Positions 12,443 to 21,958 of a DNA stretch of 29,491 bases are shown here, piece after piece; within the stretch, counting starts at the first letter, position 1; every line of letters starts with the position of its first letter. The position numbers and the translations under genes were made by a program. The notes beneath the pieces were generated by a model. It did not search any database and was not told the origin of the DNA. It worked only from the letters and a program-made list of their open reading frames with translations. Source of the stretch: Nemertoderma westbladi (taxonomy: Eukaryota > Xenacoelomorpha > Nemertodermatida > Nemertodermatidae); the NCBI GenBank assembly GCA_032718475.1, contig JAUCBJ010003435.1, positions 1-29,491 on the forward strand, written 5' to 3'.

Positions 12443-13513
12443 AACTACTACTACTATTAGGATCGGCATGCTGCATTTTTAAGAATGCTGTGCCGGCTTG
12501 TCGACAAAATTGCGCCGCAACAACTCCCTATCACCCATGACATTTGGTAGATCATCCGAATGTTCAAGGCCAGTGTCCTTTAAGATGCGTCTCAAGAAAG
12601 TCATGGGCTGTCCACCATGCTTATTCACTCCATGAGGCTGCCAAAGTACAAGATTATGCACTGGCTGGTCCTCACGGCGAAAGCAATGTCCTGAAAAGCG
12701 GAGGCAATTTTGTTCTAGTGTCAAGCTTGGGGGAACCAATGAGACACCTCCAATGTTATATAGTGTCTGGTTGGAGATGTGTGCATTGTACTTGACACAA
12801 TGAACCCGGCGTAGCATTCTTGTGAATGTGCCATCCAGAGATTTGGTGTCCTCAGCAGTTAGAGCCCAGCATGGACTCCCATAGAGGAGTACTGGAACTA
12901 CAGCTGCTCTAAATAATCGGACTTTAAGTTTCCGATTAATTCTCGGTGCATGACTTCCAAATCCTGGAAAGCCTATTCAAGGCTGTCCATGCCTTTCCCT
13001 TACGTATTCGAAGGTCCTCACCTGACTTCCGGATCCATGATCCCAGGTAACAGAAGTTATCCACATGCTCAAGCATACCATCCTTTGAGCTTATGCTCAT
13101 CCGGTCAGAGACATGCTGAGGACTGTCAAACTGAGGACTGTTAACTGTCAAAATGTTGGTCTTTCTGGAGTTAATAAAAATACCAACACTAGAAGAAGCC
13201 TGTTCTAATGAGCCGAGGAGCCGTTGGGCTCCCTCTAGTGATTCTGAGTGAGAGTACTCCTAAGTCATCAGCAAAGTCTAGATCAGTCAGGTACTTGGCA
13301 GGATTTCCTCGACTTCTGGAGCCAGTAGGTGGAGTTATCATCACCCCATCATCATTATGATTATCTAAGAACATGCGCAGAACATAGTCAATCACAATTA
13401 TGAACAAGAATGGTGCAAGTGTGTCTCCCTGGAGGACGCCCCATAACACTTCAAATGGTTCTGTGTCACCGTCAACGTCAAAAGTAAGCAAACTTAGCAT
13501 ACGGGTACCGCTA
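12443..13513 (-). mobile_element. 5'-truncated RTE-like LINE fragment
   Basis: Read on the minus strand, 1,071 bp contain the palm and C-terminal parts of a reverse transcriptase. GVLQGDTLAPFLFII (palm B) and DLDFADDLGVLS (palm C) lie in 13189-13500. The thumb-like FCYLGSWI...RIRKGKAWTALNRL region is in 12936-13151. The C-terminal LRFSGHCFRREDQPVHNL region runs from 12817 to the stop at 12479. The segments are in different frames, so the copy is dead. Its 3' end has a short triplet run (TAGTAGTAGT on the minus strand), typical of RTE-type tails. Family assignment comes from protein style only. Confidence 0.82.
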
Positions 13514-13558
13514 TGGGGCGAGCCACGAAGTAAGCGAGCTTAACATGTGGGTACCGCT
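13493..13558. repeat. 46-bp partial tandem duplication at the LINE 5' edge
   Basis: CTTAGCATACGGGTACCGCT (13493-13512) recurs as CTTAACATGTGGGTACCGCT (13539-13558), 46 bases apart with three mismatches. One copy lies inside and one outside the inferred insertion boundary, so the true junction history may involve an extra local duplication. Confidence 0.55.
13514..13535. repeat. Target-site duplication, right copy (22 bp)
   Basis: Begins TGGGGCGAGCCACGAAGTAA; see the left copy at 12421-12442. One mismatch separates the two. Confidence 0.75.
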
Positions 13559-13734
13559 TTTTCAACCATTATCTGTCGGTCGGTAGGATTGATGGTCTGT
13601 CGGCTAATAAGTCTCCGCCAATCTTTGATGAAATTAACCCAAAATTGGTACACAAAAAGTGAGTCGAAATTCTGAAAAAAATTAGAGTGGGGAATTCAGC
13701 AGTTCTCCAGTCTCCCGCTAGAGGACGGCTTGCT

Positions 13735-14703
13735 TACTTTGTACGTGATTCCCTTTACTTTCGTTCGTCTAACAATCTATCTGAATCACAATACATTATA
13801 TGTAAAGTGCTACTTTCTTACTTTACATACCAATTTGTATAAGTTATTACCTATGAGAGTCTAGAAATGTTTAGTATTTTAATACACTTTGTAAGATTAT
13901 TTTAACGCCGTAAGCATTGTCATTAGAACACAAGTTGATGGCGCAAACTGTCAAACACCCTACTATGTGTGCAGAGGGTTTAAAAAATGTATTTACTTGA
14001 ATTCATTAAGGGGAAGCAACAGGTTACAATGTCGGTGTTTTCTAACCAAAATAATAAACAACACATTACTTTGTACGTGATTCCCTTTACTTTCGTTCGT
14101 CTAACAATCTATCTGATCTGAATCACAATACACTATATGTAAAGTGCTACTTTCTTACTTTACATACCAATTTGTATAAGTTATTACCTATGAGCGTCTA
14201 GAAATGTTTAGTATTTTAATACACTTTGTAAGATTATTTTAACGCCGTAAGCATTGTCATTAGAAAACAAGTTAATGGCGCAAACTGTCAAACACCACTA
14301 TGTGTTCAGAGGGTTTAAAAAATGTATTTTTACTTGAATTCATTAAGGGGAAGCAACAGGTTACAATGTCAGTGTTTTCCAACCAAAATAATAAACAACA
14401 CATTCTGATCTGAATCACAATACACTATATGTAAAGTGCTACTTTCTTACTTTACATACCAATTTGTATAAGTTATTACCTATGAGCGTCTAGAAATGTT
14501 TAGTATTTTAAAACACTTTGTAAGATTATTTTAACGCCGTAAGCATTGTCATTAGAAAACAAGTTAATGGCGCAAACTGTCAAACACCTACTATGTGTTC
14601 AGAGGGTTTAAAAAATGTATTTTTACTTGAATTCATTAAGGGGAAGCAACAGGTTACTACAATGTCGGTGTTTTCTAACCAAAATAATAAACAACACATT
14701 ACT
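13735..14703. repeat. Three tandem copies of a ~330-bp repeat
   Basis: Copy 1 starts at about 13735, copy 2 at about 14066 and copy 3 at about 14404. Copies 1 and 2 start TTACTTTGTACGTGATTCCC; copy 3 lacks roughly the first 45 bases and enters at CTGATCTGAATCAC. Each copy contains GTAAAGTGCTACTTTCTTAC, AACGCCGTAAGCATTGTCAT and GGGGAAGCAACAGGTTAC and ends AATAATAAACAACACATT. Divergence between copies is only a few percent, so the amplification is recent. No protein is encoded. The sequence just before it (13560-13734) is non-coding and unassigned. Confidence 0.93.
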
Positions 14704-15160
14704 TCATTATGGTCAATTTGCTTCATTACTTCATAATGGTCAATGGTCAATCTGTAATAACACATTAGGCCCAAACTCACAAAAAGTGGCCAAAAACGTT
14801 TCCCACACGATTCGACTTAATTTTAGAATGAAATTTTTTTTGGAACCTAGTAAAGTTATATATATTTTTGAAGATAATTTTATGGTCCAACAGATGCACA
14901 AAAAATCATACTGCCACTCCGACTTTGAAAGATTTTACAGACCTTTTAGTACTAAAAAATGCAGGTTTTTCAATTGTCCAAAAAAGTTCATTGCATTGTG
15001 GGGGATGTATTTTGACATCTACTGGGTGTATTTCAACAAGTTATAGCTCATTTTAAAGCTAAATAATAGAGGAATGCAATTGAATAACTCCCAAATTGTT
15101 TTATTGATATTATATTTAAATAAAACAATAGATAATATACCCCTATTTTTGACAATTACT

Positions 15161-15650
15161 TGTCCCAAACGGTAACAACTGAATTCACCAATAGGTTTTT
15201 ATTTGGATTCTATAAACTAAATTCTTATTTGAAAGGAAAATCTTCAAGAAGTGGAATGTTCCAGATTTTACGAAAAAATACTAAACACAACCAGAGATAT
15301 GGCTGGTTTTATACGTGCGAGTCGATTATGTCAATTAGGATTGTCCCATGTGTAACACCAAGTGCACTGCTTTACCATGCTCTAGAATCAGTTCTAACAA
15401 ACTTGATATGAAGATTCAAATATCAGAAGATAGCCAAGTTCTTGGTCTTTTGCGTGAGTAATCATTTGTGGCAACAATTGACTATGGAATAGACTTTAGT
15501 TGCTTTTACATTTATCAGCATGAGCTTTGTCCCACCTGTAACAAAAGCCTGTAACACAAAAAATCGTTACAGGGCGGGACGTCCCACATGTAACATGTAA
15601 ATCGAATAATTTTGGGCTACAGAGTGGGACATGTCTCACCTGTAACACTT
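15161..15650. repeat. Left subterminal repeats (TGTCCCAC-TGTAACA)
   Basis: Copies at 15161-15178, 15342-15357, 15528-15543, 15581-15595 and 15633-15648 read GTCCCA or GTCTCA followed within a few bases by (T)GTAACA. Two of them are paired with an inverted partner (15565-15580 and 15614-15630), forming near-palindromes centred at about 15580 and 15631. Such clusters are typical transposase-binding sites near the ends of DNA transposons; that function is inferred. Confidence 0.65.
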
Positions 15651-16054
15651 TAGTAGTGCAGACTTTATAATATTGATAAGACTGTAGGTCATGCACACAG
15701 AACAGCAGTATTAACTGTGAATTGGTACTTACCTACCTACAGTAGTACCGGTAACAGTATCAGTGCTGCCTCTTTATTGCGTTTGATTCGAAGTTATTGG
15801 ATCTACAGATCTGCGCAGTGCATAGAGTTTACTATTGACTACTAAACAAACTAATCCTAACCAGAACCAGTTATAAGACACTGATACAGACACTATGTGA
15901 CTACGGTATAGAATAGAGACCACATTTCATTACTTATTAGACATCAGCTTGCCGTTCCGGTATCAAGATACTGATAGTAAATAAAAATAGGACTAATAAT
16001 ACTGATCTGTCTTAGATGGTTAGATGCGGTCCATCTTGGGATACTAGAGCTCGC

Positions 16055-16445
16055 GAGGGGAGCAGTTGGAGGTGTGGGGGAAAAGGTAGAGGTGCAAGGG
16101 GAGCAGTTGGAGGTGCGAGGGGAAAAGGTAGAGGTGCAAGGGGAGCAGTTGGAGGTGTGAGGGGAAAAGGTAGAGGTGCAAGGGGAGCAGTTGGAGGTGC
16201 GAGGGGAAAAGGTAGATGTGCAAGGGGAGCAGTTGGAGGTGCGAGGGGAAAAGGTAGAGGTGCAAGGGGAGCAGTTGGAGGTGCGAGGGGAAAAGGTAGA
16301 GGTGCAAGGGGAGCAGTTGGAGGTGTGAGGGGAAAAGGTAGAGGTGCAAGTGGAGCAGTTGGAGGTGCGAGGGGAAAAGGTAGATGTGGAAGGGGAGCAG
16401 TTGGAGGAGCGAGAGGAGTAGTTAGTGCGAGAGCATTAGGTAGAG
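16055..16445. repeat. Minisatellite A, 42-bp unit (about 9 copies)
   Basis: The unit contains GGAGGTGCGAGGGGAAAAGG followed by TAGAGGTGCAAGGGGAGCAG. The 42-base period is 14 codons, so frames stay open through the whole array on both strands, giving Gly/Arg-rich peptides on one strand and Pro/Leu-rich peptides on the other. There is no independent sign that either is translated. Confidence 0.95.
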
Positions 16446-16458
16446 GTGCGAGTGGATA

Positions 16459-17160
16459 ATGGGAGGATCTGTGGAGGGTGTGGGAGACAGGGTGAAAAGT
16501 ACAGGAGGATCTGTGGAGGGTGTGGGAGACAGGGTGAAAAGTACAGGAGGATCTGTGGAGGGTGTGGGAGACGGAGTGGGAAGTACAGGAGGATCTGTGG
16601 AGGGTGTGGGAGACAGAGTGGGAAGTACAGGAGGATCTGTGGATGGTGTGGGTGACGGAGTGGTAAGTACAGGAGGATCTGTGGAGGGTGTGGGAGATGG
16701 AGTGGGAAGTACAGGTGGGTCTGTTGAGGGTGTGTGAGACTGAGTGGGAGCTATGCGAGGATCTGTGGAGGGTGTGGGAGACGGAATGGGAAGTACAGGA
16801 GGATCTGTGGAGGGTGTGGGAGACAGGGTGAGAAGTACAGGAGGATCTGTGGAGGGTGTGGGAGACGGGGTGGGGAGTACAGGAGGATCTGTGGAGGGTG
16901 TGGGAGACAGGGTGAGAAGTACAGGAGGATCTGAGGAGGGTGGGGAAGATGGAGTGGAAGGTACAGGTGGATCTGTGGAGGGTGGGGATGAAAGTGATAA
17001 TGAACAATTTACAGGTTTTGAAGGAGTGGGGCGGGGGTGGGGGGGGGGGGTATGGGAAGATCCGTGGCGGCTATACAAGATAACGTTTGGAATACAGGAG
17101 AATCTATGGAGGGTGTAGATGATGGAGTGGGGAGTACAGGAGGTTCTGTGGAGGGTGGAG
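16459..17160. repeat. Minisatellite B, 42-bp unit (about 13 copies plus degenerate units)
   Basis: The unit starts GGAGGATCTGTGGAGGGTGT and continues with GGGAGAC and an AAGTACA tail. Regular copies run from 16461 to about 16990. After a G-rich stretch (17025-17050) two more degenerate copies occur near 17097 and 17139. The period equals that of the adjacent minisatellite A although the unit sequences differ. A minus-strand frame with ATG at 17207 reads Thr-Asp-Pro-Pro and Ser-Pro-Thr-Pro repeats to 16422; I do not consider it an established gene. Confidence 0.93.
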
Positions 17161-17407
17161 ATGAAACTGATGAACAATTTATAGGTTTTGACTAACTGCT
17201 CAGCCATAGTGATATACAGTTATAAACTCAGTAATAAACTCGTCATACTTTGTGAATTTTCATATAAATCGTCACTAAAGTACCTAAAAGTGGTTAAAAT
17301 GTTTTAATAAACTCTTTATGTTTATTTGATAAACTATAATATTTTATAATTTTTCCAGAAATGGGGATCATAAAGATTTATTATGATTGATTTTATTTTC
17401 AAATAAG

Positions 17408-17606
17408 CTTTATTGGGATGTGTTACTGGGATCAGGAATGGCTGCATAGCTCCCACCTGAGACGAAATCTAGGTTAATTTAACATTTCAGTGTAATTACA
17501 ACTGGTGTTACATGGTGGGACAAATTGTTACAGGCATCGGAAATCACCATTCAAGGGCTCTGATTGGCTGATATCGGGCGTTACATTGTGGGACAAGTGT
17601 TACAGG
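17408..17606. repeat. Right subterminal repeats (inverted orientation)
   Basis: GTGTTACATGGTGGGACA (17505-17522) and GCGTTACATTGTGGGACA (17578-17595) are reverse complements of the left-half motif. Each is followed by TGTTACAGG (17526 and 17598). A weaker copy, GTGTTACTGGGAT, sits near 17420. Opposite orientation in the two halves supports one element spanning 14768-17785. Confidence 0.65.
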
Positions 17607-18059
17607 AATGGACGTCTGTTTTTCTCAATTATTTGTTACCAGGAGGTCGGGGCTATTGGGAAATTACCATCATTGAATTCAGCGCACCAAGACCTTTCTG
17701 GTGATATATAATATTACATACTTTGGGAAACTTTTTTTTTTACAAAAAAAATAATTTTTTTGGCCACTTTTTGTGATTTTGAGCCATTATACATTAGTGC
17801 GTACATGATATCATCAAATATAGTCTTAAGTGACTTGTCATGAATATAATATTAAATTATTACTCTAATAGCTCTACGTTCACTCAATAGGGAGGTAAAA
17901 TACAGCCAGACTATAGAGATCCAAATGATTCAACTTCACAACAATGAAACTTAAACTATATATTTCCTTACTGTCGTCTTGGTTACATTACTACGAAAAA
18001 GTTCAGATAAACCTTGATGGAATTTGTTTAACCTAATAATAAATGTGAGAATACTTAAA

Positions 18060-19340
18060 CCAAGGAATGCATGTTCACAACCACCTCGGGTGATCTTCCA
18101 CAGTAAAACCTTCCACTCTGTTTCCCAAAGGAATGCATGTTCAGTTCACCACCATGGGTGATTTTACACAGTAAGCCCTTCCAGTTTCCTAAAGGAATGC
18201 CTGTGAACCACCATGGTGATCTTCCACAGTGAACCCTTCCAATCTGTTTCCTAAAGGGATGCCTGTTCACCGCCATGGGGGACCTTAATCTGTTTCCTAA
18301 TGGAATGCCTGTTCACCGCCATGGCTGATCTTTCACAGCAAACCCTTCCGACTCTGTTTCCTAAAAGAATGTCTGTTCACCACCATGTGTGATCTTACAC
18401 AGTAAACCCTTCCCCAAAGGAATGCCTGTTCACCTCCATGGATGACCTTCCACAGTAAACTCTTCCACTATGTTTCCTAAAGGAATGTCTGGTCACCACC
18501 ATGGGTGATCTTCCACAGTAAACCCTTCCACTCTGTTTCCCAAAGGAATGCCTGTTCACCACCATGGGTGATCTTCCACAGTAAACCCTTCCACTCTGTT
18601 TCCTAAAGGAATGTCTGTTCACCGCCATGGGTGATCTTCCACAGTAAACCCTTCCAATCTGTTTCCTAAAGGAATGCCTGTTCACCACCATGTGCTGATC
18701 TTTCACAGTAAACCCTTCCCACTCTGTTTCCTAAAGGAATGTCTGTTCACCACCATGTGGGTGATCTTCCACAGTAAACCCTTCCAATCTGTTTCGTAAA
18801 GGAATGCCTGTTCACCACCATGGATGATCTTCCACAGTAAACCCTTCCACTATGTTTCCTAAAGGAATGCCTGTTCACCACCATGGGTGATCTTCCACAG
18901 TAAACCCTTCCACTCTGTTTCCTAAAGGAATGCCTGTTCACCACCATGGGTGATCTTCCACAGTAAACCCTTCCACTCTATTTCCCAAAGGAATGCCTGT
19001 TCACCACCATGGGTGATCTTCACAGTAAACCCTTCCACTATATGTTCCCAAAAGGAATGCCTGTTCACCCACCATGGGTGATCTTCCACAGTAAACCCTT
19101 CCACTCTGTTTCCCAAAGGAATGCCTGTTCACCACCATGGGTGATCTTCCACAGTAAACCCTTCCACTCTGTTTCCCAAAGGAATGCCTGTTCACCACCA
19201 TGGGTGATCTTCACAGTAAACCCTTCCACTCATATTTCCCAAAGGAATGCCTGTTCACCACCATGGGTGATCTTCCACAGTAAACCCTTCCACTCTGTTT
19301 CCCAAAGGAATGCCTGTTCACCACAATGGGTGATCTGATG
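18060..19340 (-). repeat. 63-bp tandem array (about 20 copies) contiguous with a SINE
   Basis: The unit on the plus strand includes CTTCCACTCTGTTTCCCAAA, GGAATGCCTGTTCACCACCA and TGGGTGATCTTCCACAGTAA. The 63-base period is seen cleanly between 19081 and 19320, with more divergent or shortened units to the left. Because 63 is 21 codons, several minus-strand frames stay open over parts of the array; they are repeat artefacts. The unit edge nearest the SINE head (GATCACCCATTGTGG on the minus strand) runs on without a break from the SINE body. Confidence 0.93.
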
Positions 19341-19466
19341 GGTTTAGGCTCAGCTGCATCATTTAGAGCACTGGGATCAAACGCTGCTGCCCCATCAAAG
19401 GATCGAACCAGGGCCTCCAGATTGGAAGCCAAGGATTGTCTCCTCCACTACTAGAGCTGTTGCTAT
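19341..19466 (-). mobile_element. tRNA-derived SINE head (tRNA-Gly-like)
   Basis: On the minus strand an A-box-like AGCTCTAGTAGTGG (19458-19445) is followed by an anticodon-arm-like GGCTTCCAATCTGGAGGCC and a perfect B box, GGTTCGATCC (19409-19400). The spacing suits an internal Pol III promoter, and the loop suggests a TCC (Gly) anticodon origin. The acceptor stem does not close, so it is not a working tRNA gene. The body continues leftward into the 63-bp array. Confidence 0.68.
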
Positions 19467-19938
19467 ACATAATCATAACCCGAAAATGAACCACAATATT
19501 AAAAAGTGGTTAGATACCTCCACTCTAATTTACCTGAAATTGGCTTGATAGTCTATTTCATGACAACGAAATGTGTGATATAGAACGTACCACAACATCA
19601 AAACCAATAAAACTTGACAAATGTGACAGCTGTTAAATACTAGGGTATTGAGTGTGATGATTCGCTTGAAGGTGCTAATCGTAATAAACAACAGGAATTC
19701 AAATTGCAATTTCGGAAATACATCTTAGGAATAGCGTGAAACATTATATGTTTTACATTTTCACATTAAATGAAAACAAATAGCAATATTTCCCTTCATG
19801 ATTATTGTGGTGCAAAAGGGACACTATATTTTTCGAAGCAATGAAATTTCATCCCATTCCAGGGAAAATGGACAGCAAATAACATCTGATTACTCCAAAA
19901 AATTACTATTACTATTATTCTTGTTCTATTGACATTCG
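19467..19938. other. Non-coding spacer with a diverged dispersed repeat
   Basis: No gene is seen between the SINE and the AMACR-like gene. Bases 19845-19950 resemble 160-255 near the left edge of the window. Confidence 0.45.
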
Positions 19939-19944
19939 TTTATT
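19939..19944 (-). terminator. Candidate poly(A) signal of the AMACR-like gene
   Basis: A minus-strand AATAAA about 170 bases downstream of the stop codon at 20114-20116. It is the nearest canonical hexamer I found. Confidence 0.45.
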
Positions 19945-20113
19945 GCTTTAGTTAAATTGCAGAGAAATCGGAATTTTCGAGTATTTGCATAAATACATCA
20001 GTATCATTAATAAATATAAGCATTTCGGTGAAATAAATAAACACAACAATAATTAGATAATTTCGTGATTGAAAAAATTTATATTTATCCAAAATGCACA
20101 ATAATTTAAAAGG

Positions 20114-21277
20114 TTATAGTTTCGCATTCCGTGTCTCTGATTGGCTAACAATGCCACGTTTGATTAACTCATCTATTTCCGCCTTGCTATAGGAACCTAC
20201 TTGTTCTAGAATATACCTTGAATGTTCTCCGGAAACGGGTAGACTCTCGACAGCGCCATCTTGTGGTGGACTGTCACTAAGTAACGGCGCAACCACGGGA
20301 ACAGGGCTGGACCAATGGGAGGACGGGTGGAATATCCCAGAGTCCTGATTGGCTGCCTCATCCACCGTCCATACGGGCGAAACGCAGGCGTCGAGAGGCG
20401 CGAAAATCTCCGCCCATTCTGTCATTGACCTCTCGATAAAGGCGGCTGTGAACCTCCGCCGGAGTTCCGGCCAACCGGAAACGTCAAACTGAGATGGGAG
20501 GCACTCATCGTCCAACCGGAGCCCGAGTACCAGTTGGGAGTAGAACTTGGGTTCCAACGCTCCTACGGCCATGAAGCGGCCGTCCGCAGTGCGGTAGGTG
20601 TCATAGAAGGGACACCCGGTGTCTAGTAAGTTGGTACCCGGTTTGTTATTGGAGGCGCCACTAAACCCGAGATGGGACGCGGCGAATAGAAACGATGAGA
20701 CATATGCGGCCCCGTTGGCCATCCTCGTGTCAACAACCTGTCCGCGACCTGTACTGGTACGCTGGTATAAAGCCAATATAATGCCCAGAGCTGAGAGCAG
20801 CCCACCCCCTGCAAAGTCTGCCAGTAGGTTGATCGGGGCCGTTGGTTGGCTGTCCTCTCTGGCCAATAGGGAAAGCAGACCGGAGCGAGACAAATAGTTG
20901 ATATCGTGGCCGGCCTTACATGAGAGCGTGTTATCCGGTCCGTAACCTGAAAGTCTGGCGTATATGAGAGTCGGATGGGTGCCTAGTATCTCATCAGGCC
21001 CCAGACCCAGACGCTCCATAACACCGGGACGGAAAGGCTCTATAAGCACATCACTTTTAGATAATAGACGACCCAGTACGGATCGCCCCTCAGGGGACTT
21101 TATATCCAAACCTAGGGATTGTTTTCCGTTAGCCAGAACATCCTCGATCTCGAAGGCAGTTTGGGCCATTCGATCCACTCGAATGATATTAGCTCCGAAA
21201 TCCCGTAGAACTTTACCACAGAAGGGGACAGGAGCTAATCCACCTAGTTCAATTACTCGAATCCCATGAAGAGCCAT
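20114..21277 (-). CDS. AMACR: Alpha-methylacyl-CoA racemase-like protein
   Basis: A class III CoA-transferase-family enzyme that would interconvert (2R)- and (2S)-methylacyl-CoA, allowing peroxisomal and mitochondrial beta-oxidation of branched fatty acids and bile-acid-type side chains. The start is the ATG at 21277, giving MALHGIRVIELGGLAPVPFC, which aligns with the vertebrate N-terminus. The protein has 387 residues; the human enzyme has 382. Expected catalytic residues are present: His124 in AGHDINYL, Asp154 in NLLADFAGGG and Glu242 in GALEPKFY. RLSGYGP, TGRGQVVD and FYDTYRTADG are further family blocks. The C-terminus is Ala-Lys-Leu, a good PTS1 peroxisomal signal. The gene has one uninterrupted exon, lies inside NBAS intron 2 on the same strand, and is more GC-rich than its surroundings. 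No poly(A) tail or target duplication was seen, so a retrogene origin is possible but unproven. Confidence 0.95.
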   Translation of the reverse strand: MALHGIRVIELGGLAPVPFCGKVLRDFGANIIRVDRMAQTAFEIEDVLANGKQSLGLDIKSPEGRSVLGRLLSKSDVLIEPFRPGVMERLGLGPDEILGTHPTLIYARLSGYGPDNTLSCKAGHDINYLSRSGLLSLLAREDSQPTAPINLLADFAGGGLLSALGIILALYQRTSTGRGQVVDTRMANGAAYVSSFLFAASHLGFSGASNNKPGTNLLDTGCPFYDTYRTADGRFMAVGALEPKFYSQLVLGLRLDDECLPSQFDVSGWPELRRRFTAAFIERSMTEWAEIFAPLDACVSPVWTVDEAANQDSGIFHPSSHWSSPVPVVAPLLSDSPPQDGAVESLPVSGEHSRYILEQVGSYSKAEIDELIKRGIVSQSETRNAKL

Positions 21278-21958
21278 TATATTGTATTGCGTATAAAATA
21301 AATAGTCCAATAGTCCTAACTCCTAACTGCCTAACGTCAGATTGTGAGATTGACAGTGCCAATTGTACTATTCTGAATGTACATCAGTACAGTAGGCAGA
21401 AGGGTACTGGAATTCCGCGACTATAGATCCTAGGCGAACTTAGATCTTGATTGAACTTGGATCCTCATCATGCTAACCTTAACATAAATCCCACCATATT
21501 CTATTAACATTCCTAAAGGCCATGTACTGGCCAGTAGTCCTTAACTGTAATATTGTTACTACTTTTTAAATTAATATATGAATTGTTTAGTTGAGCTGTT
21601 ACCACAATGCAAATTTCATCAGTTAATTAATGATATTCGAAATAAGTTCTTCAGAAATGGAAAAAATGAGAAAGTTCAACCCCCGGTGACGCGCTTTCTC
21701 ATTTTTTCCCTTTCTGAACAAATTATTACAATAATATACACATTACATACACATTTATAGTCTCCAGAAAAGTAAACAAATGAAACATCGTCAGTCTACA
21801 GTCTACAGTAGGTCATGTACAGTGTACACACAATCAGACAACCAATCAACCACGGTCGATCATTACATTACCGCTTAAAGTGTGTAGTCATTATTATTTA
21901 TGACTCAATAAATAATAGTGTCGCGGTGGGCAACATCTATGGACAATAAGGGTCTCAG
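21278..21958. other. Upstream region of the AMACR-like gene
   Basis: No gene is seen apart from a strong hairpin at 21641-21727. Just upstream of the AMACR ATG, the minus strand has CTATTGGACTATTTATTTTA, that is, an inverted CCAAT motif and an AT-rich stretch. A promoter here is possible but not demonstrable. Confidence 0.4.
21641..21727. repeat. Long hairpin, 34-bp arms and 19-nt loop
   Basis: The left arm, 21650-21674 (begins TTCAGAAATGGAAAAAATGA), pairs with 21694-21718 with a single mismatch over 25 bases. Pairing extends outward to 21641 and 21727 with two more mismatches. The loop is C/G-rich (CCCCCGGTGACGCG). Size and shape are compatible with a microRNA-like precursor or a tiny inverted-repeat element. 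Confidence 0.8.

Larger units (their letters stand above)
14768..17785. mobile_element. Non-autonomous DNA transposon, 3,018 bp, with TIRs and subterminal repeats
   Basis: The left end begins GGCCCAAACTCACAAAAAGT and the reverse complement of the right end begins GGCTCAAAATCACAAAAAGT, with the match continuing through GGCCAAAAA. The match is 22 of the first 24 bases, and a further GTTTCCCA block lies deeper in both arms. ATTA flanks both ends directly (14764-14767 and 17786-17789), suggesting a 4-bp target duplication. Inside, a TGTCCCAC-n-TGTAACA motif recurs in one orientation on the left and inverted on the right. No transposase frame is seen. The superfamily is not determined; 4-bp duplications are known from several superfamilies, including Sola and Chapaev-type elements. 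Confidence 0.72.

Noticed and set aside
14615-15056. Open frames near the left end of the 3-kb transposon
   Set aside because: They cross the element boundary or start inside a tandem repeat copy, and the sequence is AT-rich low-complexity peptide.
16012-17207. Minus-strand Pro-rich frames (331 and 261 codons) as mucin-like genes
   Set aside because: They are translations of 42-bp repeats that stay open in several frames on both strands. There is no signal peptide, non-repetitive domain or promoter to support them.
18055-19432. Minus-strand frames repeating VNRHSFGKQSGRVYCGRSPM
   Set aside because: The 63-bp array keeps frames open; the frames break and shift along the array and include SINE sequence.
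19400-19466. Functional tRNA-Gly gene
   Set aside because: A and B boxes are present, but the acceptor and D arms do not pair properly and the sequence runs on into a SINE body.
20114-21277. AMACR-like gene as bacterial contamination or recent transfer
   Set aside because: The protein follows the animal enzyme along its length and ends in a peroxisomal AKL signal; it sits inside an animal gene's intron.
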